NCBI GenBank assembly: GCA_965263165.1 | Contig: OZ253584.1 | Coordinates: forward strand, 744,001-808,000 | Origin: SAR202-VII-2 sp965263165 | GTDB lineage: Bacteria > Chloroflexota > Dehalococcoidia > Lucifugimonadales > SAR202-VII-2 | Length of the DNA: 64,000 nt | Reading direction: 5' to 3' | Shown: piece by piece, positions 33,097 through 41,970 of the stretch | Position numbering within the stretch: position 1 is the first letter of the stretch | Layout: the number at the start of each line of letters is the position of its first letter | Made by a program: the position numbers and the translations under genes | Notes under the pieces: model-generated | Databases searched by the model: none | The model's input: only the letters and a program-made list of their open reading frames with translations | What the model was told of the DNA's origin: nothing

Positions 33097-33615
33097 GTGA
33101 ATTGGCTAGACATCGTCATCATAGTCGTGGTCGCCACTGTCGCCTTTTCCGGCTGGCGCGTGGGCAGCATTAAGGCAGTGGCGACGCTCGTAGGGATGGT
33201 GGCGGGTGTCTACCTCGCCAGCGTGTTCCACTCCCAGGCCGGCGACGCCGTCGGAACGGTCGTCGAGAACGAAACCCTGGCTGCATTGCTGGGGTACGCA
33301 ATCGTCTTTGTCATCGTCATGGGGGCCGCGTTCGCCGCGGGCGCCGTCATTCGGAAGATGCTGTCCATGGCGCTGCTGGGATGGGCCGACAGGCTGGCGG
33401 GCGCCACCGCTGGATTGGTCATCGCGGTGGGCATTCTGATGGCGCTCCTCATCCCCGTGCGGAACTCCGCCACCCTGGGCTTGGGCGACACTATCAAGAA
33501 CTCCAGCCTGGCTTCAGCCATCACCGCCGCCGCTCCGCAGCTTGAAGCAATCCTGCCTGGGGGCTTCGACGATTTGACCGATTTCCTGTCCGAGCAGTTG
33601 CCAATGAGGTCCTAG
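33097..33615 (+). CDS. CvpA-family membrane protein
   Basis: The product is 172 residues from the GTG at 33097. It has four hydrophobic helices near 3-22, 28-48, 65-88 and 102-122, with the CvpA-type pattern NWLDIVIIVVVATVAFSGWR at the start and LLGWADRLAGATAGLVIA near 96. CvpA proteins are linked to colicin V export and, in many bacteria, to cell envelope stress. The start is supported by AGGTGG four bases upstream; an ATG at 33067 lies within the promoter. The C-terminal 40 residues are hydrophilic. Confidence 0.85.
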   Translation: MNWLDIVIIVVVATVAFSGWRVGSIKAVATLVGMVAGVYLASVFHSQAGDAVGTVVENETLAALLGYAIVFVIVMGAAFAAGAVIRKMLSMALLGWADRLAGATAGLVIAVGILMALLIPVRNSATLGLGDTIKNSSLASAITAAAPQLEAILPGGFDDLTDFLSEQLPMRS

Positions 33616-33637
33616 TGGTCCAGCCGGGAGGGCCGGC

Positions 33638-34141
33638 GTGATCAACCTGCCAGTGTTGGTGCTGAACCAGAACTACGAGCCGCTGAACGTGTGCGACGTT
33701 CGGCGGGCCGTGGTGCTCATGGACAAAGGGAAGGCCGAGATCCTCGAAAACGGCCGCGGCGACCTGCGCACGTTTCGCATGACCTACCCTGTTCCCACCG
33801 TCATCCGCCTGTTCTACATGGTCAAACGCCCATTGCCCCGGGCCCGTTTATCCCGGCGCGAGGTCTTCCTCCGGGACCGGAACACGTGCCAGTACTGCGG
33901 CGCCGCCGCCAAAGACCTCACCCTGGACCATGTGATTCCCCGCCACCGCGGCGGACAGCACACCTGGGAGAACGTCGTCAGCGCCTGCAACCGATGCAAC
34001 AACCGCAAGGCAGCCCGGACCCCCCACGAGGCCGGCATGGCCCTGTCTCGCGAACCCCGTCCCCCCAAGCCCAACCCCTACCACATCTTCCGCCACCGCT
34101 CGCTCCTGGACGAGTGGAGGCCGTTCATTCCCTGGGCCTGA
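33638..34141 (+). CDS. HNH endonuclease-family protein
   Basis: The product is 167 residues. The N-terminus VLVLNQNYEPLNVCDVRRA is typical of bacterial stand-alone HNH proteins. The HNH core is CQYCGAAAKDLTLDHVIPR near residue 87, then GGQHTWENVVSACNRCNNRK, with two CxxC zinc knuckles and the catalytic His-Asn-His. These proteins are widespread in Chloroflexota, Actinobacteria and Cyanobacteria and are not clearly mobile; their role is unsettled. It lies 22 bp after cvpA, so co-transcription is likely. Confidence 0.9.
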   Translation: MINLPVLVLNQNYEPLNVCDVRRAVVLMDKGKAEILENGRGDLRTFRMTYPVPTVIRLFYMVKRPLPRARLSRREVFLRDRNTCQYCGAAAKDLTLDHVIPRHRGGQHTWENVVSACNRCNNRKAARTPHEAGMALSREPRPPKPNPYHIFRHRSLLDEWRPFIPWA

Positions 34142-34175
34142 CCCAGCCATGCCAGCCGCGTCCCTCGTCGTTGCC

Positions 34176-34195
34176 GGCGCCGGCGCGCCGGCGCC
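34176..34195. terminator. Perfect 20 bp GC palindrome after the HNH gene
   Basis: GGCGCCGGCGCGCCGGCGCC is a complete palindrome, flanked by TTG and CAA that could extend the stem. It lies 35 bp after the HNH stop and before the AKR gene. There is no T-run, so its terminator role is uncertain. Confidence 0.4.
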
Positions 34196-34285
34196 CAACA
34201 ACCCGGCGCTGCGGGGAAGATGGGCGCAGTACAATGGCGCCACAAGGCCAAATAGGCCCGCTAACACGCGCCGAATGGAGGACTC

Positions 34286-35197
34286 ATGCTTCCTAAGGTA
34301 GTCCTGGGCCGCACGGGCTTGGAGGTCACCCGGCTGAGCTACGGGGCCATGGAGCTCCGGGGCGTTGCCGGTGAAACGGCAAGCCCCCGGGGGACCGTGG
34401 GGCGCCTTCCCAATGAGGAGCACGCTGGTGTGGTCCTCAACGCCGCCCTTGACGCCGGAATCAATTTCGTGGACACGGCGCCCCGGTACGGGCGCAGCGA
34501 GGAGTTCATCGGCCGCTTCATCAGCCAACGCCGCTCCGAGTACTTCCTCGCCACCAAAATGGGCAACCCGCAGCACAAAGAGGAAGACAGGTCGGCGTGG
34601 GAGCGGAACAACCTTCAGCGCTCCGTCGAAGAGAGCCTGGCGCGGCTGAAGACGGATTACGTGGACATCCTCCAACTCCACAACCCCACCCCTGACGACC
34701 AAGCCCGCTACGACTGCATCGGCACACTCCAGGCAGTCCAGGCCCAGGGGAAGGCCCGCTTCATCGGCATTTCCACCACCCTGCCTGAGATTGAAGAGTT
34801 TCTGGCCACCGGCGTCTTTGATACCTTCCAGATACCCTACTCCGCTCTCTCGCCCGAGCATGAGGCCGTCATATCCAGGGTCGCCCAGGCAGAGGCAGGC
34901 ACTATCATCCGCGGCGGCGTCGGCGAGGGCATCCCCACCGGAGGTCAGTCCACCCGTCAGCGGTACGCTCAACTCAAGGCCCGCTGGGACCAGTTGCGGC
35001 TGGACGCCCTCGGCGTCGCCATAGACCCGGCGGAACTCACCCTGCGCTACACGCTCAGCCACCCGGACATCCATACCGTCATAGTCGGAACACAGAACCC
35101 GGAACACCTAACAGCCAACCTCGGCGCCGCCGGGCGCGGGCCGCTCGATGCAGAGGCGGCGGAGAAAGTGCGGCAGCAGGTCCAGGCACTGGCTTGA
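34286..35197 (+). CDS. Aldo/keto reductase
   Basis: The product is 303 residues of the NADPH-dependent AKR barrel. The catalytic tetrad is visible: Asp and Tyr in NFVDTAPRYGRSEEFIG near residue 53, Lys in YFLATKMG near 87 and His in VDILQLHNP near 128. The C-terminal VIVGTQNPEHL is the nucleotide-binding tail. The start is ATG at 34286 with GGAGG eight bases upstream. The substrate is not predictable. The next gene starts 37 bp after its stop. Confidence 0.92.
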   Translation: MLPKVVLGRTGLEVTRLSYGAMELRGVAGETASPRGTVGRLPNEEHAGVVLNAALDAGINFVDTAPRYGRSEEFIGRFISQRRSEYFLATKMGNPQHKEEDRSAWERNNLQRSVEESLARLKTDYVDILQLHNPTPDDQARYDCIGTLQAVQAQGKARFIGISTTLPEIEEFLATGVFDTFQIPYSALSPEHEAVISRVAQAEAGTIIRGGVGEGIPTGGQSTRQRYAQLKARWDQLRLDALGVAIDPAELTLRYTLSHPDIHTVIVGTQNPEHLTANLGAAGRGPLDAEAAEKVRQQVQALA

Positions 35198-35234
35198 CGG
35201 CCGCCCGGGGCCGATTCGTAGACGCGGAGGGCCC

Positions 35235-35786
35235 TTGTCTCATCCCTCGCAGGAAGCCGTTGCATCTCTCAGCGGGAGCGTCCTTCATCGCCAGGCCATC
35301 CTCGATCTCCTGGCTGGCGAGCCGCCGCTTCTCGAAGACTATCCGGACCTGCAGAGGCAGCTCCAGCCTCAGGGCTTCGACCTAACGGTGAGGGGGGTGT
35401 CGGTCTTCAGAGGGCCCGGACAGCTAGGCGCCGCCGGCCAAGAACGGGTGCTTCCCCCAACCCACCCTCTCCCCGCCGACCCCTTTGGCTACTTCGATCT
35501 AACTCCGGGCTCCTACCTGGCAACGCTCAACGAGGTCGTGAATCTGCCCCTGGATATCATGGCCCTAGGCCGTCCCAGATCGACCCTGCTGCGGAGCGGC
35601 GTGGACGTGGGAACCGCCGTTTGGGACGCCGGCTACCGAGGACGTTCGCAGTGTCTGCTCACCGTGAACAACCCCTCGGGTTTCAGGTTGGGCAAGAACG
35701 CAAGTATCCTGCAACTCATCTTCTTCCGGCTGGCGGGGACAGCGGACCAGGGGTACAGCGGGGCGTATCAGGGAGAAAACCTGTAG
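35235..35786 (+). CDS. dUTPase / dCTP deaminase-like protein
   Basis: The product is 183 residues from a TTG at 35235, chosen because GGAGGG ends four bases upstream; the longer open frame overlaps the previous gene. The fold blocks match trimeric dUTPases: LQPQGFDLTVRGV near 45, LRSGVDVGTAVWDAGYRG near 120, and NNPSGFRLGKNASILQLIFF, ending in YSGAYQGENL. It would convert dUTP to dUMP or deaminate dCTP. Together with the two-domain dCTP deaminase at 61.7 kb it gives this organism two members of the superfamily. Confidence 0.8.
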   Translation: MSHPSQEAVASLSGSVLHRQAILDLLAGEPPLLEDYPDLQRQLQPQGFDLTVRGVSVFRGPGQLGAAGQERVLPPTHPLPADPFGYFDLTPGSYLATLNEVVNLPLDIMALGRPRSTLLRSGVDVGTAVWDAGYRGRSQCLLTVNNPSGFRLGKNASILQLIFFRLAGTADQGYSGAYQGENL

Positions 35787-35790
35787 GCGT

Positions 35791-36984
35791 CTACCGGAGC
35801 CACCCTACGACCCTGTCCCATAGCTGATGGGCCACCTCGTACTTGGTCATCAGCGGCAGCTCCTCCACGAGCCCGTCCCGGTCCAGAAGCGTCACCCGGT
35901 TGGTGTCAACGCCGAAGCCGCTCTCGGGGTCGGTGATGTCGTTGGCCGCAATGAGGTGAAGTCCCTTCGCCCGCAGCTTCTCCCTGGCGTGGTCCACCAG
36001 CGACTGGCTTTCGGCGGCAAAACCCACGCTCACCAGCCCCGGCCTCGCCGCTGCGGCCAGAATGTCTGGAGTCGCCTCGAGTTCCACCCTCAAGGCCGCT
36101 GACGTCTTCTTCAATTTATGCTGAGCAGGCGCCGCCGGACGGTAATCAGCAACCGCGGCCGCCATCACGAGAGCGGCGGCATCGGCTGCGTGATGGAGCA
36201 CGGCGTCGTACATCTCCAGCGCCGCGCCAACGTGGACCGTTTCCACCATTGCAGGGTCGTCGAGAGCCGTGGGAGCGGCCACCAGGACCACCTTCGCCCC
36301 CCTGTCCCTCGCGGCCTCCGCGACCGCGTAGCCCATCTTCCCCGACGAGCGGTTGGCGACCACACGCACCGGATCAATGGGCTCCTGCGTGCCTCCCGCG
36401 CTGACGACCACCTTCCGCCCCGAGAGATCGCCGGCGCGGCCGAGCAGGCCCGTTATGTATCCCATCAACGCCGCCGGCTCGACAAGCCGCCCCACGCCCG
36501 TCAGACCAGAAGCCATGCGCCCCTCCACCGGCCCAACAATCGTAAAGCCCCGCTCGATAAGCAGGGCCACGTTGTCTTTGGTGGCTGGACTCTGCCACAT
36601 GTGGCCGTCCATGGCGGGCGCCGCGAGCACCGGAGCCCGGGACGCAAGCACCGTCATGGACAGCGGGTCATCGGCAAGACCTTGGGCGAACTTGGCGAGC
36701 GTATTGGCCGTTGCCGGCGCCACCACGATGACATCAGCCCCTTCGGCGAGGCCCACGTGCTGTAGGCTCAACTCGGCGTCGGGGTCGAAGGCGTCGGTCA
36801 CCACCGGCCGGTGCGTTATGCTTCGAAATGTCAGCGGCGTCACGAACCGCGTCGCCGACTCCGTCATGGCCACGTCGACGAGGGCGCCGCCTTGCGCTAG
36901 GCGCGACGCTAGGTCCACCGCCTTGTAACAGGCGATGCTCCCGCTCACTCCCAGAACGACGCGCTTCCCTTCGAGTGCTCTCAT
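35791..36984 (-). CDS. coaBC: Bifunctional phosphopantothenoylcysteine decarboxylase/synthetase CoaBC
   Basis: The product is 397 residues. The N-terminal flavoprotein CoaC has GVSGSIACYKAVDLASRL at residue 12, APATANTLAKFAQGLADD near 72 and PAMDGHMWQSPATKDN near 105. CoaB begins near 185 with VVVSAGGTQEPIDPVR and NRSSGKMGYAVAEAARD near 200. It makes 4'-phosphopantetheine precursors for coenzyme A. The coaX gene lies just upstream on the same strand, 13 bp away, so the two form a CoA operon. Confidence 0.96.
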   Translation of the reverse strand: MRALEGKRVVLGVSGSIACYKAVDLASRLAQGGALVDVAMTESATRFVTPLTFRSITHRPVVTDAFDPDAELSLQHVGLAEGADVIVVAPATANTLAKFAQGLADDPLSMTVLASRAPVLAAPAMDGHMWQSPATKDNVALLIERGFTIVGPVEGRMASGLTGVGRLVEPAALMGYITGLLGRAGDLSGRKVVVSAGGTQEPIDPVRVVANRSSGKMGYAVAEAARDRGAKVVLVAAPTALDDPAMVETVHVGAALEMYDAVLHHAADAAALVMAAAVADYRPAAPAQHKLKKTSAALRVELEATPDILAAAARPGLVSVGFAAESQSLVDHAREKLRAKGLHLIAANDITDPESGFGVDTNRVTLLDRDGLVEELPLMTKYEVAHQLWDRVVGWLR

Positions 36985-36997
36985 CGGCTCTGCAAGC

Positions 36998-37765
36998 CTA
37001 CTCCCGGTTCAACTCGTAGACGCGCTGCAATCCTATCAGGGTTAGGTCGGGGTTGACGTGGTCGAAGACCGTTGTGTCCTGGGCGATGAGCGCCGCCTGG
37101 CCGCCCGTAGCCACAACGCAGGCATTGGCGCCCAGCTCCTCCTTGAACCGGGCGACCATGCCCTCCACCAGGCTCACGTACCCGTAGAAGAGCCCGGCCT
37201 GCAGGCTGGCGATGGTGTTCGTGCCCACAACCCGCTTGGGCCGGACCAGCTCCACCCGGCGGAGTTGAGAGGTGCTCTGCACCAAAGACTCGGCGGCGAC
37301 AACGATCCCAGGAGCGATGGCTCCGCCCAGGTACTCTCCCTGCCTGGAGACGGCGTCGAACACCGTGGCGGTGCCAAAGTCCACCACGATCGTTGGGCCG
37401 CCGTAGAGCTGAAACGCCGCCGCCGCATCCACAACCCGGTCGGCGCCCACGTCGCGAGGGTTATCGTAGAGAACGCGGACGCCGGTCTTGGCGCCCGTGC
37501 CTACCACGAGAGGCTCGACGCCGAAGAGAGAACGGCACACCTCTTCAAAGACCGGCGTCAACGTGGGCACGACGCTGCACATCGCGCACCCTTCAATCTC
37601 CACCATCGAAACGCCCTTCAGCGGCAGAAGGCCGCGCAACTCCAGGCTGTACTGGTCCGCAAGCCGCCGGGCGTCGGTCGCCAAACGCCACGCCGCTTTG
37701 AGGTCGTCCCCCTCGAAGGCCCCGATCGCAACGTTGGTGTTCCCAATGTCAATGGCAAGAAGCAT
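36998..37765 (-). CDS. coaX: Type III pantothenate kinase CoaX
   Basis: CoaX phosphorylates pantothenate, the first step to coenzyme A. The 255 residues start LLAIDIGNTNVAIGAFEG, then the pantothenate site DVGADRVVDAAAAFQLYG near 103 and the second phosphate loop DFGTATVFDAVSRQGEYLGG near 125. CVVATGGQAALIA near 218 completes the ASKHA fold. The start ATG at 37765 is six bases after TATAAT, implying a leaderless mRNA; the longer frame to 37798 has no support. It is co-transcribed with coaBC. Confidence 0.95.
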   Translation of the reverse strand: MLLAIDIGNTNVAIGAFEGDDLKAAWRLATDARRLADQYSLELRGLLPLKGVSMVEIEGCAMCSVVPTLTPVFEEVCRSLFGVEPLVVGTGAKTGVRVLYDNPRDVGADRVVDAAAAFQLYGGPTIVVDFGTATVFDAVSRQGEYLGGAIAPGIVVAAESLVQSTSQLRRVELVRPKRVVGTNTIASLQAGLFYGYVSLVEGMVARFKEELGANACVVATGGQAALIAQDTTVFDHVNPDLTLIGLQRVYELNRE

Positions 37766-37771
37766 GGCGCG

Positions 37772-37780
37772 ATTATAGCA
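37772..37780 (-). promoter_or_regulatory. Extended -10 of coaX (leaderless)
   Basis: On the minus strand TGCTATAAT is followed by six bases and the ATG of coaX. A transcript starting 6-7 bp after the hexamer would begin at the start codon. TTGCCG 15 bp upstream is a weak -35. Confidence 0.6.
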
Positions 37781-38035
37781 GCCATGGGAAATCGGCAACC
37801 GCAGGGAAGCAACGGGCTCCTCGCCTGCCTCAGTCCCACGGCGCCGCCACGGAGCCGCGATAGGTTGCCGTGAAGCAACCGGCGCCTTCTCACTTCACCG
37901 CAGGTGATTGGCCGGCGCGCTCTCCTTCTTGAGTATGCTAACCTTAGCGGGGCGCCGACTGAGAAGCCAAGGTATCCCTCGGTTCGCTCAGGCCTCCGGC
38001 CGAAAGTGCGCCCGCCGTCACGAGCGGCGCATCGG

Positions 38036-38110
38036 GCGGGAGTAGCTCAGTGGCAGAGCATCTGCCTTCCAAGCAGATTGTCGTGGGTTCGATTCCCATC
38101 TCCCGCTCCA
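38036..38110 (+). tRNA. tRNA-Gly (anticodon TCC)
   Basis: The acceptor stem GCGGGAG pairs perfectly with CTCCCGC. The D arm is GCTCAGTGGCAGAGC, the anticodon loop CTTCCAA gives TCC (Gly), and the T arm is GTGGG-TTCGATT-CCCAT. The 3' TCCA, with CCA encoded, ends at 38110. It is a normal 75 nt tRNA. It lies in the 443 bp between coaX and fhs. Confidence 0.97.
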
Positions 38111-38124
38111 GCATCGTGAGCCAA

Positions 38125-38154
38125 CAAGGGGCCACGCCATGACGTGGCCCCTTG
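38125..38154 (+). terminator. Terminator hairpin after tRNA-Gly
   Basis: CAAGGGGCCACG and CGTGGCCCCTTG form a perfect 12 bp stem with a 6 nt loop (ccatga), 15 bp after the tRNA. It can serve both the tRNA and the convergent fhs transcript. Confidence 0.75.
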
Positions 38155-38208
38155 GCCTTCGTGCCCGCATTGGGGGCCGCTGCCTCCTGAAAGGGACTAG
38201 CCCAGGCT

Positions 38209-39834
38209 TCAGGGCACGACCACCCTGCCCTCTTCGTCAAGGTCAATACCCAGGGCATTCGGCTTGCGCGGCATGCCGGGCAGGGTCGGGATGGCGCCGG
38301 CCAGCGGCGCCAGGAACCCGGCCCCCGCCGAGATCCTCATCTCGACGATCGGGAAGGTGTGCCCCCTCGGACGGCCTAGCAGCGTCGGATCGGCGGAGAG
38401 TGAACGGTGGGTCTTGGCCATGCAGATTGGCATCAGTCCGACCCCCTGCTCAACAAACCGCCGGGTCTGCCGGGAAGCTTCGGGCGCCCACTGGACCTCG
38501 GCGGCCCCGTAGAACTTCCTGGCCAGCTTCTCGATCTTCTCCTCCGGCGAGTCCTCCAAGTCGTAGGCGTAGTTGAGCGTCGCTGGCCCCTGCGCGGCCT
38601 CCACCACCGCCTGCGCCAGCTCCACCGTCCCCTCACCCCCCTTGGCAAATCCGTGGGACTCCACGACCGCGTGTGCTCCGGCGGCCAGAGCGGCCCGCTC
38701 GACCGCTTCGACCTCCCGGCGGGTGTCCTGCGGGAAGCGATTTACGGCAACGACGGCCTTCAGTCCCGTACTCGTAACCAGTTCAATAACGTGCTCCATA
38801 TTGGGTAAGCCGCGCTCCAACGCCGCGGCGGCAGCGGAGGCGCCATCCTTGGCCCCATCGCCCCCGTGATATTTCAGCGCGCGCACGGTCACCACGACCA
38901 CCGCCACCGATGGCGGGTGACCCCCCATGCGGGTCTTGATGTGGACGAACTTCTCGAATCCCAAGTCAGCCCCGAAACCGGCCTCGGTCACGACGATGTC
39001 TCCGCAGCCGGCGGCTAGGAGGTCCCCCAGAATGGAGCTATTGCCATGAGCAATGTTCCCAAAGGGGCCTGTATGGATGATGGCAAGGTTTCCCTCCAGG
39101 GTCTGGACCAAGTTCGGCTTCACGGCGTCCCGCAGCAACGCCATCATCGCCCCGACCGCGCCAACGTCGGCGGCCGTCACGGGCGTCCGGTCCCGTCTGG
39201 CCCCAACGACGATGCGGCCCAATCTCTTTCGTAGGTCATCGTAACCGGTGGTCAAGGCAAGGATGGCCATGATCTCCGACGCCGCATCGATGTCAAAGCC
39301 GGTCTCGCGCATGGGGCCGTTGGCCCTTCCCCCCAACCCGGAAACGATGCGCCGCAGGCTTCTCTCCTCTGCGTTGGTCACCCTCTTCCAGGCAATCAAC
39401 GAAGGGTCAAGGTCTGGAACCGTCCCGTGGAAGGCGGCCGCGTCGGTCATTGCGGCCAGCAGGTTGTGAGCCGAGGCTATAGCATGGGCGTCGCCCGTGA
39501 AGTGGAGGTTGATGTCGGCCTCCGGCTCCACCCGGGCCATGCCGCCCCCCGTGCCGCCCCCCTTGATCCCAAAGAAGGGACCCATCGAAGGTTCCCGTAT
39601 CGTCAGGACCGGCCTCCGCCCAATGCGCGCCAGCCCCTCAACAAGCGCAATGGCTGTGGTCGTCTTCCCCTCCCCGGGGGGCGAGGGCGTCATGGCCGTG
39701 ACGATGACAAGGGGCGCGTCCGCCTTGGCCGGAGGAAATGCCTCCAGGGGAACCTTGGCCATGTAGTGCCCGTGGGGCTCCAGCGCGTCTGCCGGCAGGC
39801 CCATCTCCGCGGCAACGTCTGCAATCAATCGCAT
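38209..39834 (-). CDS. fhs: Formate-tetrahydrofolate ligase Fhs
   Basis: The product is 541 residues. It makes 10-formyl-THF from formate, ATP and THF. Motifs are VIVTAMTPSPPGEGKTTTAI (ATP loop) near 46, REPSMGPFFGIKGGGTGGG near 80 and TEAGFGADLGFEKF near 285. ATG at 39834 is preceded by GGAGGAG eight bases upstream; GTG and TTG a few codons earlier would place the site too close. This enzyme would feed purine synthesis (purH) in the same genome. It is convergent with tRNA-Gly. Confidence 0.95.
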   Translation of the reverse strand: MRLIADVAAEMGLPADALEPHGHYMAKVPLEAFPPAKADAPLVIVTAMTPSPPGEGKTTTAIALVEGLARIGRRPVLTIREPSMGPFFGIKGGGTGGGMARVEPEADINLHFTGDAHAIASAHNLLAAMTDAAAFHGTVPDLDPSLIAWKRVTNAEERSLRRIVSGLGGRANGPMRETGFDIDAASEIMAILALTTGYDDLRKRLGRIVVGARRDRTPVTAADVGAVGAMMALLRDAVKPNLVQTLEGNLAIIHTGPFGNIAHGNSSILGDLLAAGCGDIVVTEAGFGADLGFEKFVHIKTRMGGHPPSVAVVVVTVRALKYHGGDGAKDGASAAAAALERGLPNMEHVIELVTSTGLKAVVAVNRFPQDTRREVEAVERAALAAGAHAVVESHGFAKGGEGTVELAQAVVEAAQGPATLNYAYDLEDSPEEKIEKLARKFYGAAEVQWAPEASRQTRRFVEQGVGLMPICMAKTHRSLSADPTLLGRPRGHTFPIVEMRISAGAGFLAPLAGAIPTLPGMPRKPNALGIDLDEEGRVVVP

Positions 39835-39949
39835 AGACAACACTCCTCCGACTTGGGGGTAAAGCCGCCGGGCCGGAAGCGCCCCGCGGCGAATCTCGCG
39901 CCGGAACTATAGCACCAGCCGCAGATGGACGGGAGAGGAACGCCGCAGG

Positions 39950-40747
39950 TCATCCTGCAATGTCCCGCCTCTGGAAGACGATCCCAGCCGCAAGGAATCC
40001 GGCCACCGCCACACAGCCCAGCACAAGCAGGTGCGCGGCAGGCGCGCTGCCAGTCTCCACCACCCCGTGCGGATCGTAGTAGTGGAAGACGGAGAAGGGG
40101 CCCAGCGACCGCGCCGGGCTCCACAATGTTGCAAGGTAATCCACGAAAAAGAACACCACGGTCAGCCCTGTCGCGATGGAAATGACGCGGCCGCCCTCGC
40201 TGGAGAGGGCCGATAAGAGAAATGAATAGCCGCCCACCGCCAGGGCCAGCATGAAGGCGTTCACTAAGGCCAGAGCCAGGGCGCCAAAGCTAACTCCGTC
40301 GAGACCGTTGCCAAGGACGCCAATCCATGTCCCCAGGAACGATAGGCTCACAATCACTGCCAACATGAGCACCAGAGCGCCAGCCTTGGCTAAGACGATG
40401 TGATATCGCTGGAGTGGCCGGGCGAGCAACAGGAACATGGCGCCCCGCTCGATCTCCCGGGCCAGGGCTGCAGAAGACGCGGCGATCACCGCTCCAATAA
40501 TTATCGCCATGAAGACCGCGTCCCTGTACCCGATTGCAATGTATCCGGTGGCCGTGGCGGAGAGACCGCCGTCGGCCTTGATGAGCGCGCGGAACGCCGC
40601 TGGAAGCGCCTCCATGAGGTCTCCGATGACGCTGCCGAAGGCTGCGTAGGTGGTGGGCAGCAGCACCGCGAAGGCCAACGCCCCCAGCCCGATCATGGCC
40701 ATCCCGTTCCGTTGCCCCTTGAGCGTCTGCCAAAGGATCTGGCTCAC
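39950..40747 (-). CDS. ABC-2 type transporter permease
   Basis: The product is 265 residues with about six membrane helices: near 18-40, 70-95 (DAVFMAIIIGAVIAASSAALA), 108-135, 140-165, 180-200 and 235-255. Start is GTG and overlaps the ATPase stop by 4 bp (GTGA). REIERGAMFLLLARPLQRY near 97 is the cytoplasmic coupling helix typical of ABC-2 permeases. The cargo is unknown; such pairs often move drugs, lipids or act as unknown exporters. Confidence 0.85.
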   Translation of the reverse strand: MSQILWQTLKGQRNGMAMIGLGALAFAVLLPTTYAAFGSVIGDLMEALPAAFRALIKADGGLSATATGYIAIGYRDAVFMAIIIGAVIAASSAALAREIERGAMFLLLARPLQRYHIVLAKAGALVLMLAVIVSLSFLGTWIGVLGNGLDGVSFGALALALVNAFMLALAVGGYSFLLSALSSEGGRVISIATGLTVVFFFVDYLATLWSPARSLGPFSVFHYYDPHGVVETGSAPAAHLLVLGCVAVAGFLAAGIVFQRRDIAG

Positions 40748-41652
40748 GGCGTGCTCCGGCCCTCGCGGTAGTAGTCCATGAAAATGTCTTCCAAATGCGC
40801 CTGCTCGAAGACCATGTCCTCCAGGTCATACGCGGCCAGGGCTCTGAGCACGGGGTTGATGTCGCCCAGAATGGCCAGGCGCCACGAATGATCCCCCCGG
40901 CTCAGCACCTCAACCCCCTCCATCTCCAGGCCGTCCGGGGGCTGGCCCCGGAACACAACATCCATCTTCCTCACCTTATGTCGCCGGAGCTCCCGCACCT
41001 CTTCCACCGCAACCAGGGCGCCCTCCCGAATGATCCCAACCCGTTCGCAGGTCTGCTCCACCTCCGACAGAACGTGAGAAGAAAAGAAGATGGTGCACCC
41101 CCTGGCCTGGGCCTCCCTGAGCATCACGAAAAAGGTCTGCTGCGTGATTGGATCGAGTCCCTGCGTCGGTTCATCCATGATGAGCAGGCCGGGGTCGTGC
41201 TGCATGGCCTGGATGATGGCCAGCTTGCGCCGCATCCCGTGGGAGTACCCCTTGATCCTGCGCTGCCGGTCGCTGCGGCTCATCTCCAGCCGATCGCACA
41301 ATTCCTGCCGCCGGGTGGACGGCCGGGAGTGCAACCGGCCCATATAGTCCAGCAGAGCGTCGCCGGTCATGCCCTCGTACAGAGAGGAGGCGTCCGGAAG
41401 GAATCCGACCCTGGCCTTGACCTCCTTCGGCTTCAACCACGGATCAGCGCCGAAAACGCGGACGGCCCCCTGAGTGGGCTTCAGGAATCCCATCAATACA
41501 CGGATGGCCGTCGTCTTACCTGCGCCGTTGGGTCCCAGGAAGCCGAATATCTCGCCTGAGTGCACCAGCAGGTTCAGATCCCGAAGGGCCTGGATATTCC
41601 CGTAGCGCTTGCTCACTTCCTCGATCTGGATCACCGGGGCCGTTTCACTCAA
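40744..41652 (-). CDS. ABC transporter ATP-binding protein
   Basis: The product is 302 residues from the TTG at 41652. It has Walker A GPNGAGKTT near residue 42, the ABC signature GYSHGMRRK near 137 (slightly degenerate), Walker B LLIMDEPTQGLDP near 158 and the H-loop SSHVLSEVEQ near 192. The C-terminal 70 residues resemble the DUF4162-type extension of CcmA/NatA-like exporters. The start is supported by GGGAGAGGG upstream; the frame extension to 41754 is not conserved. It is translationally coupled to the permease. Confidence 0.9.
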   Translation of the reverse strand: MSETAPVIQIEEVSKRYGNIQALRDLNLLVHSGEIFGFLGPNGAGKTTAIRVLMGFLKPTQGAVRVFGADPWLKPKEVKARVGFLPDASSLYEGMTGDALLDYMGRLHSRPSTRRQELCDRLEMSRSDRQRRIKGYSHGMRRKLAIIQAMQHDPGLLIMDEPTQGLDPITQQTFFVMLREAQARGCTIFFSSHVLSEVEQTCERVGIIREGALVAVEEVRELRRHKVRKMDVVFRGQPPDGLEMEGVEVLSRGDHSWRLAILGDINPVLRALAAYDLEDMVFEQAHLEDIFMDYYREGRSTP

Positions 41653-41892
41653 CCCGCATCCCTCTCCCGCCGCTCTAGGCTGCGAGACCGGCCCCCCTGC
41701 AAGGCGCGGCCCCGGTCCGCAATGGCCGTCGCGGCCTCTCCCGTGTGGCGCCAACCGGGATTTGCGCTTCTATCCTTCGCCACCGGAGGCGGCGCCAACG
41801 GCAGGGTCGAAAGCAGGGCCGCCAAAAGCAGGATTGATTGTAGCGCTTGCGGCGGAGCGAGGCGAGGATGTGGCGCCGCGCGTCGGGGGCTA

Positions 41893-41901
41893 TGGTATAC
41901 T
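41893..41901 (+). promoter_or_regulatory. Extended -10 promoter of purA
   Basis: TGGTATACT lies about 70 bp before the purA GTG in the 318 bp gap. No good -35 is visible. No riboswitch-like pattern was recognised in the leader; it carries an AATTTTTTC stretch near 41943-41951. Confidence 0.5.
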
Positions 41902-41970
41902 GCACCTGTATGCGCCAACCGAGGGCGACAGTCCCGGCGCGCAATTTTTTCTTTGCCATCTGGGAGCGGT

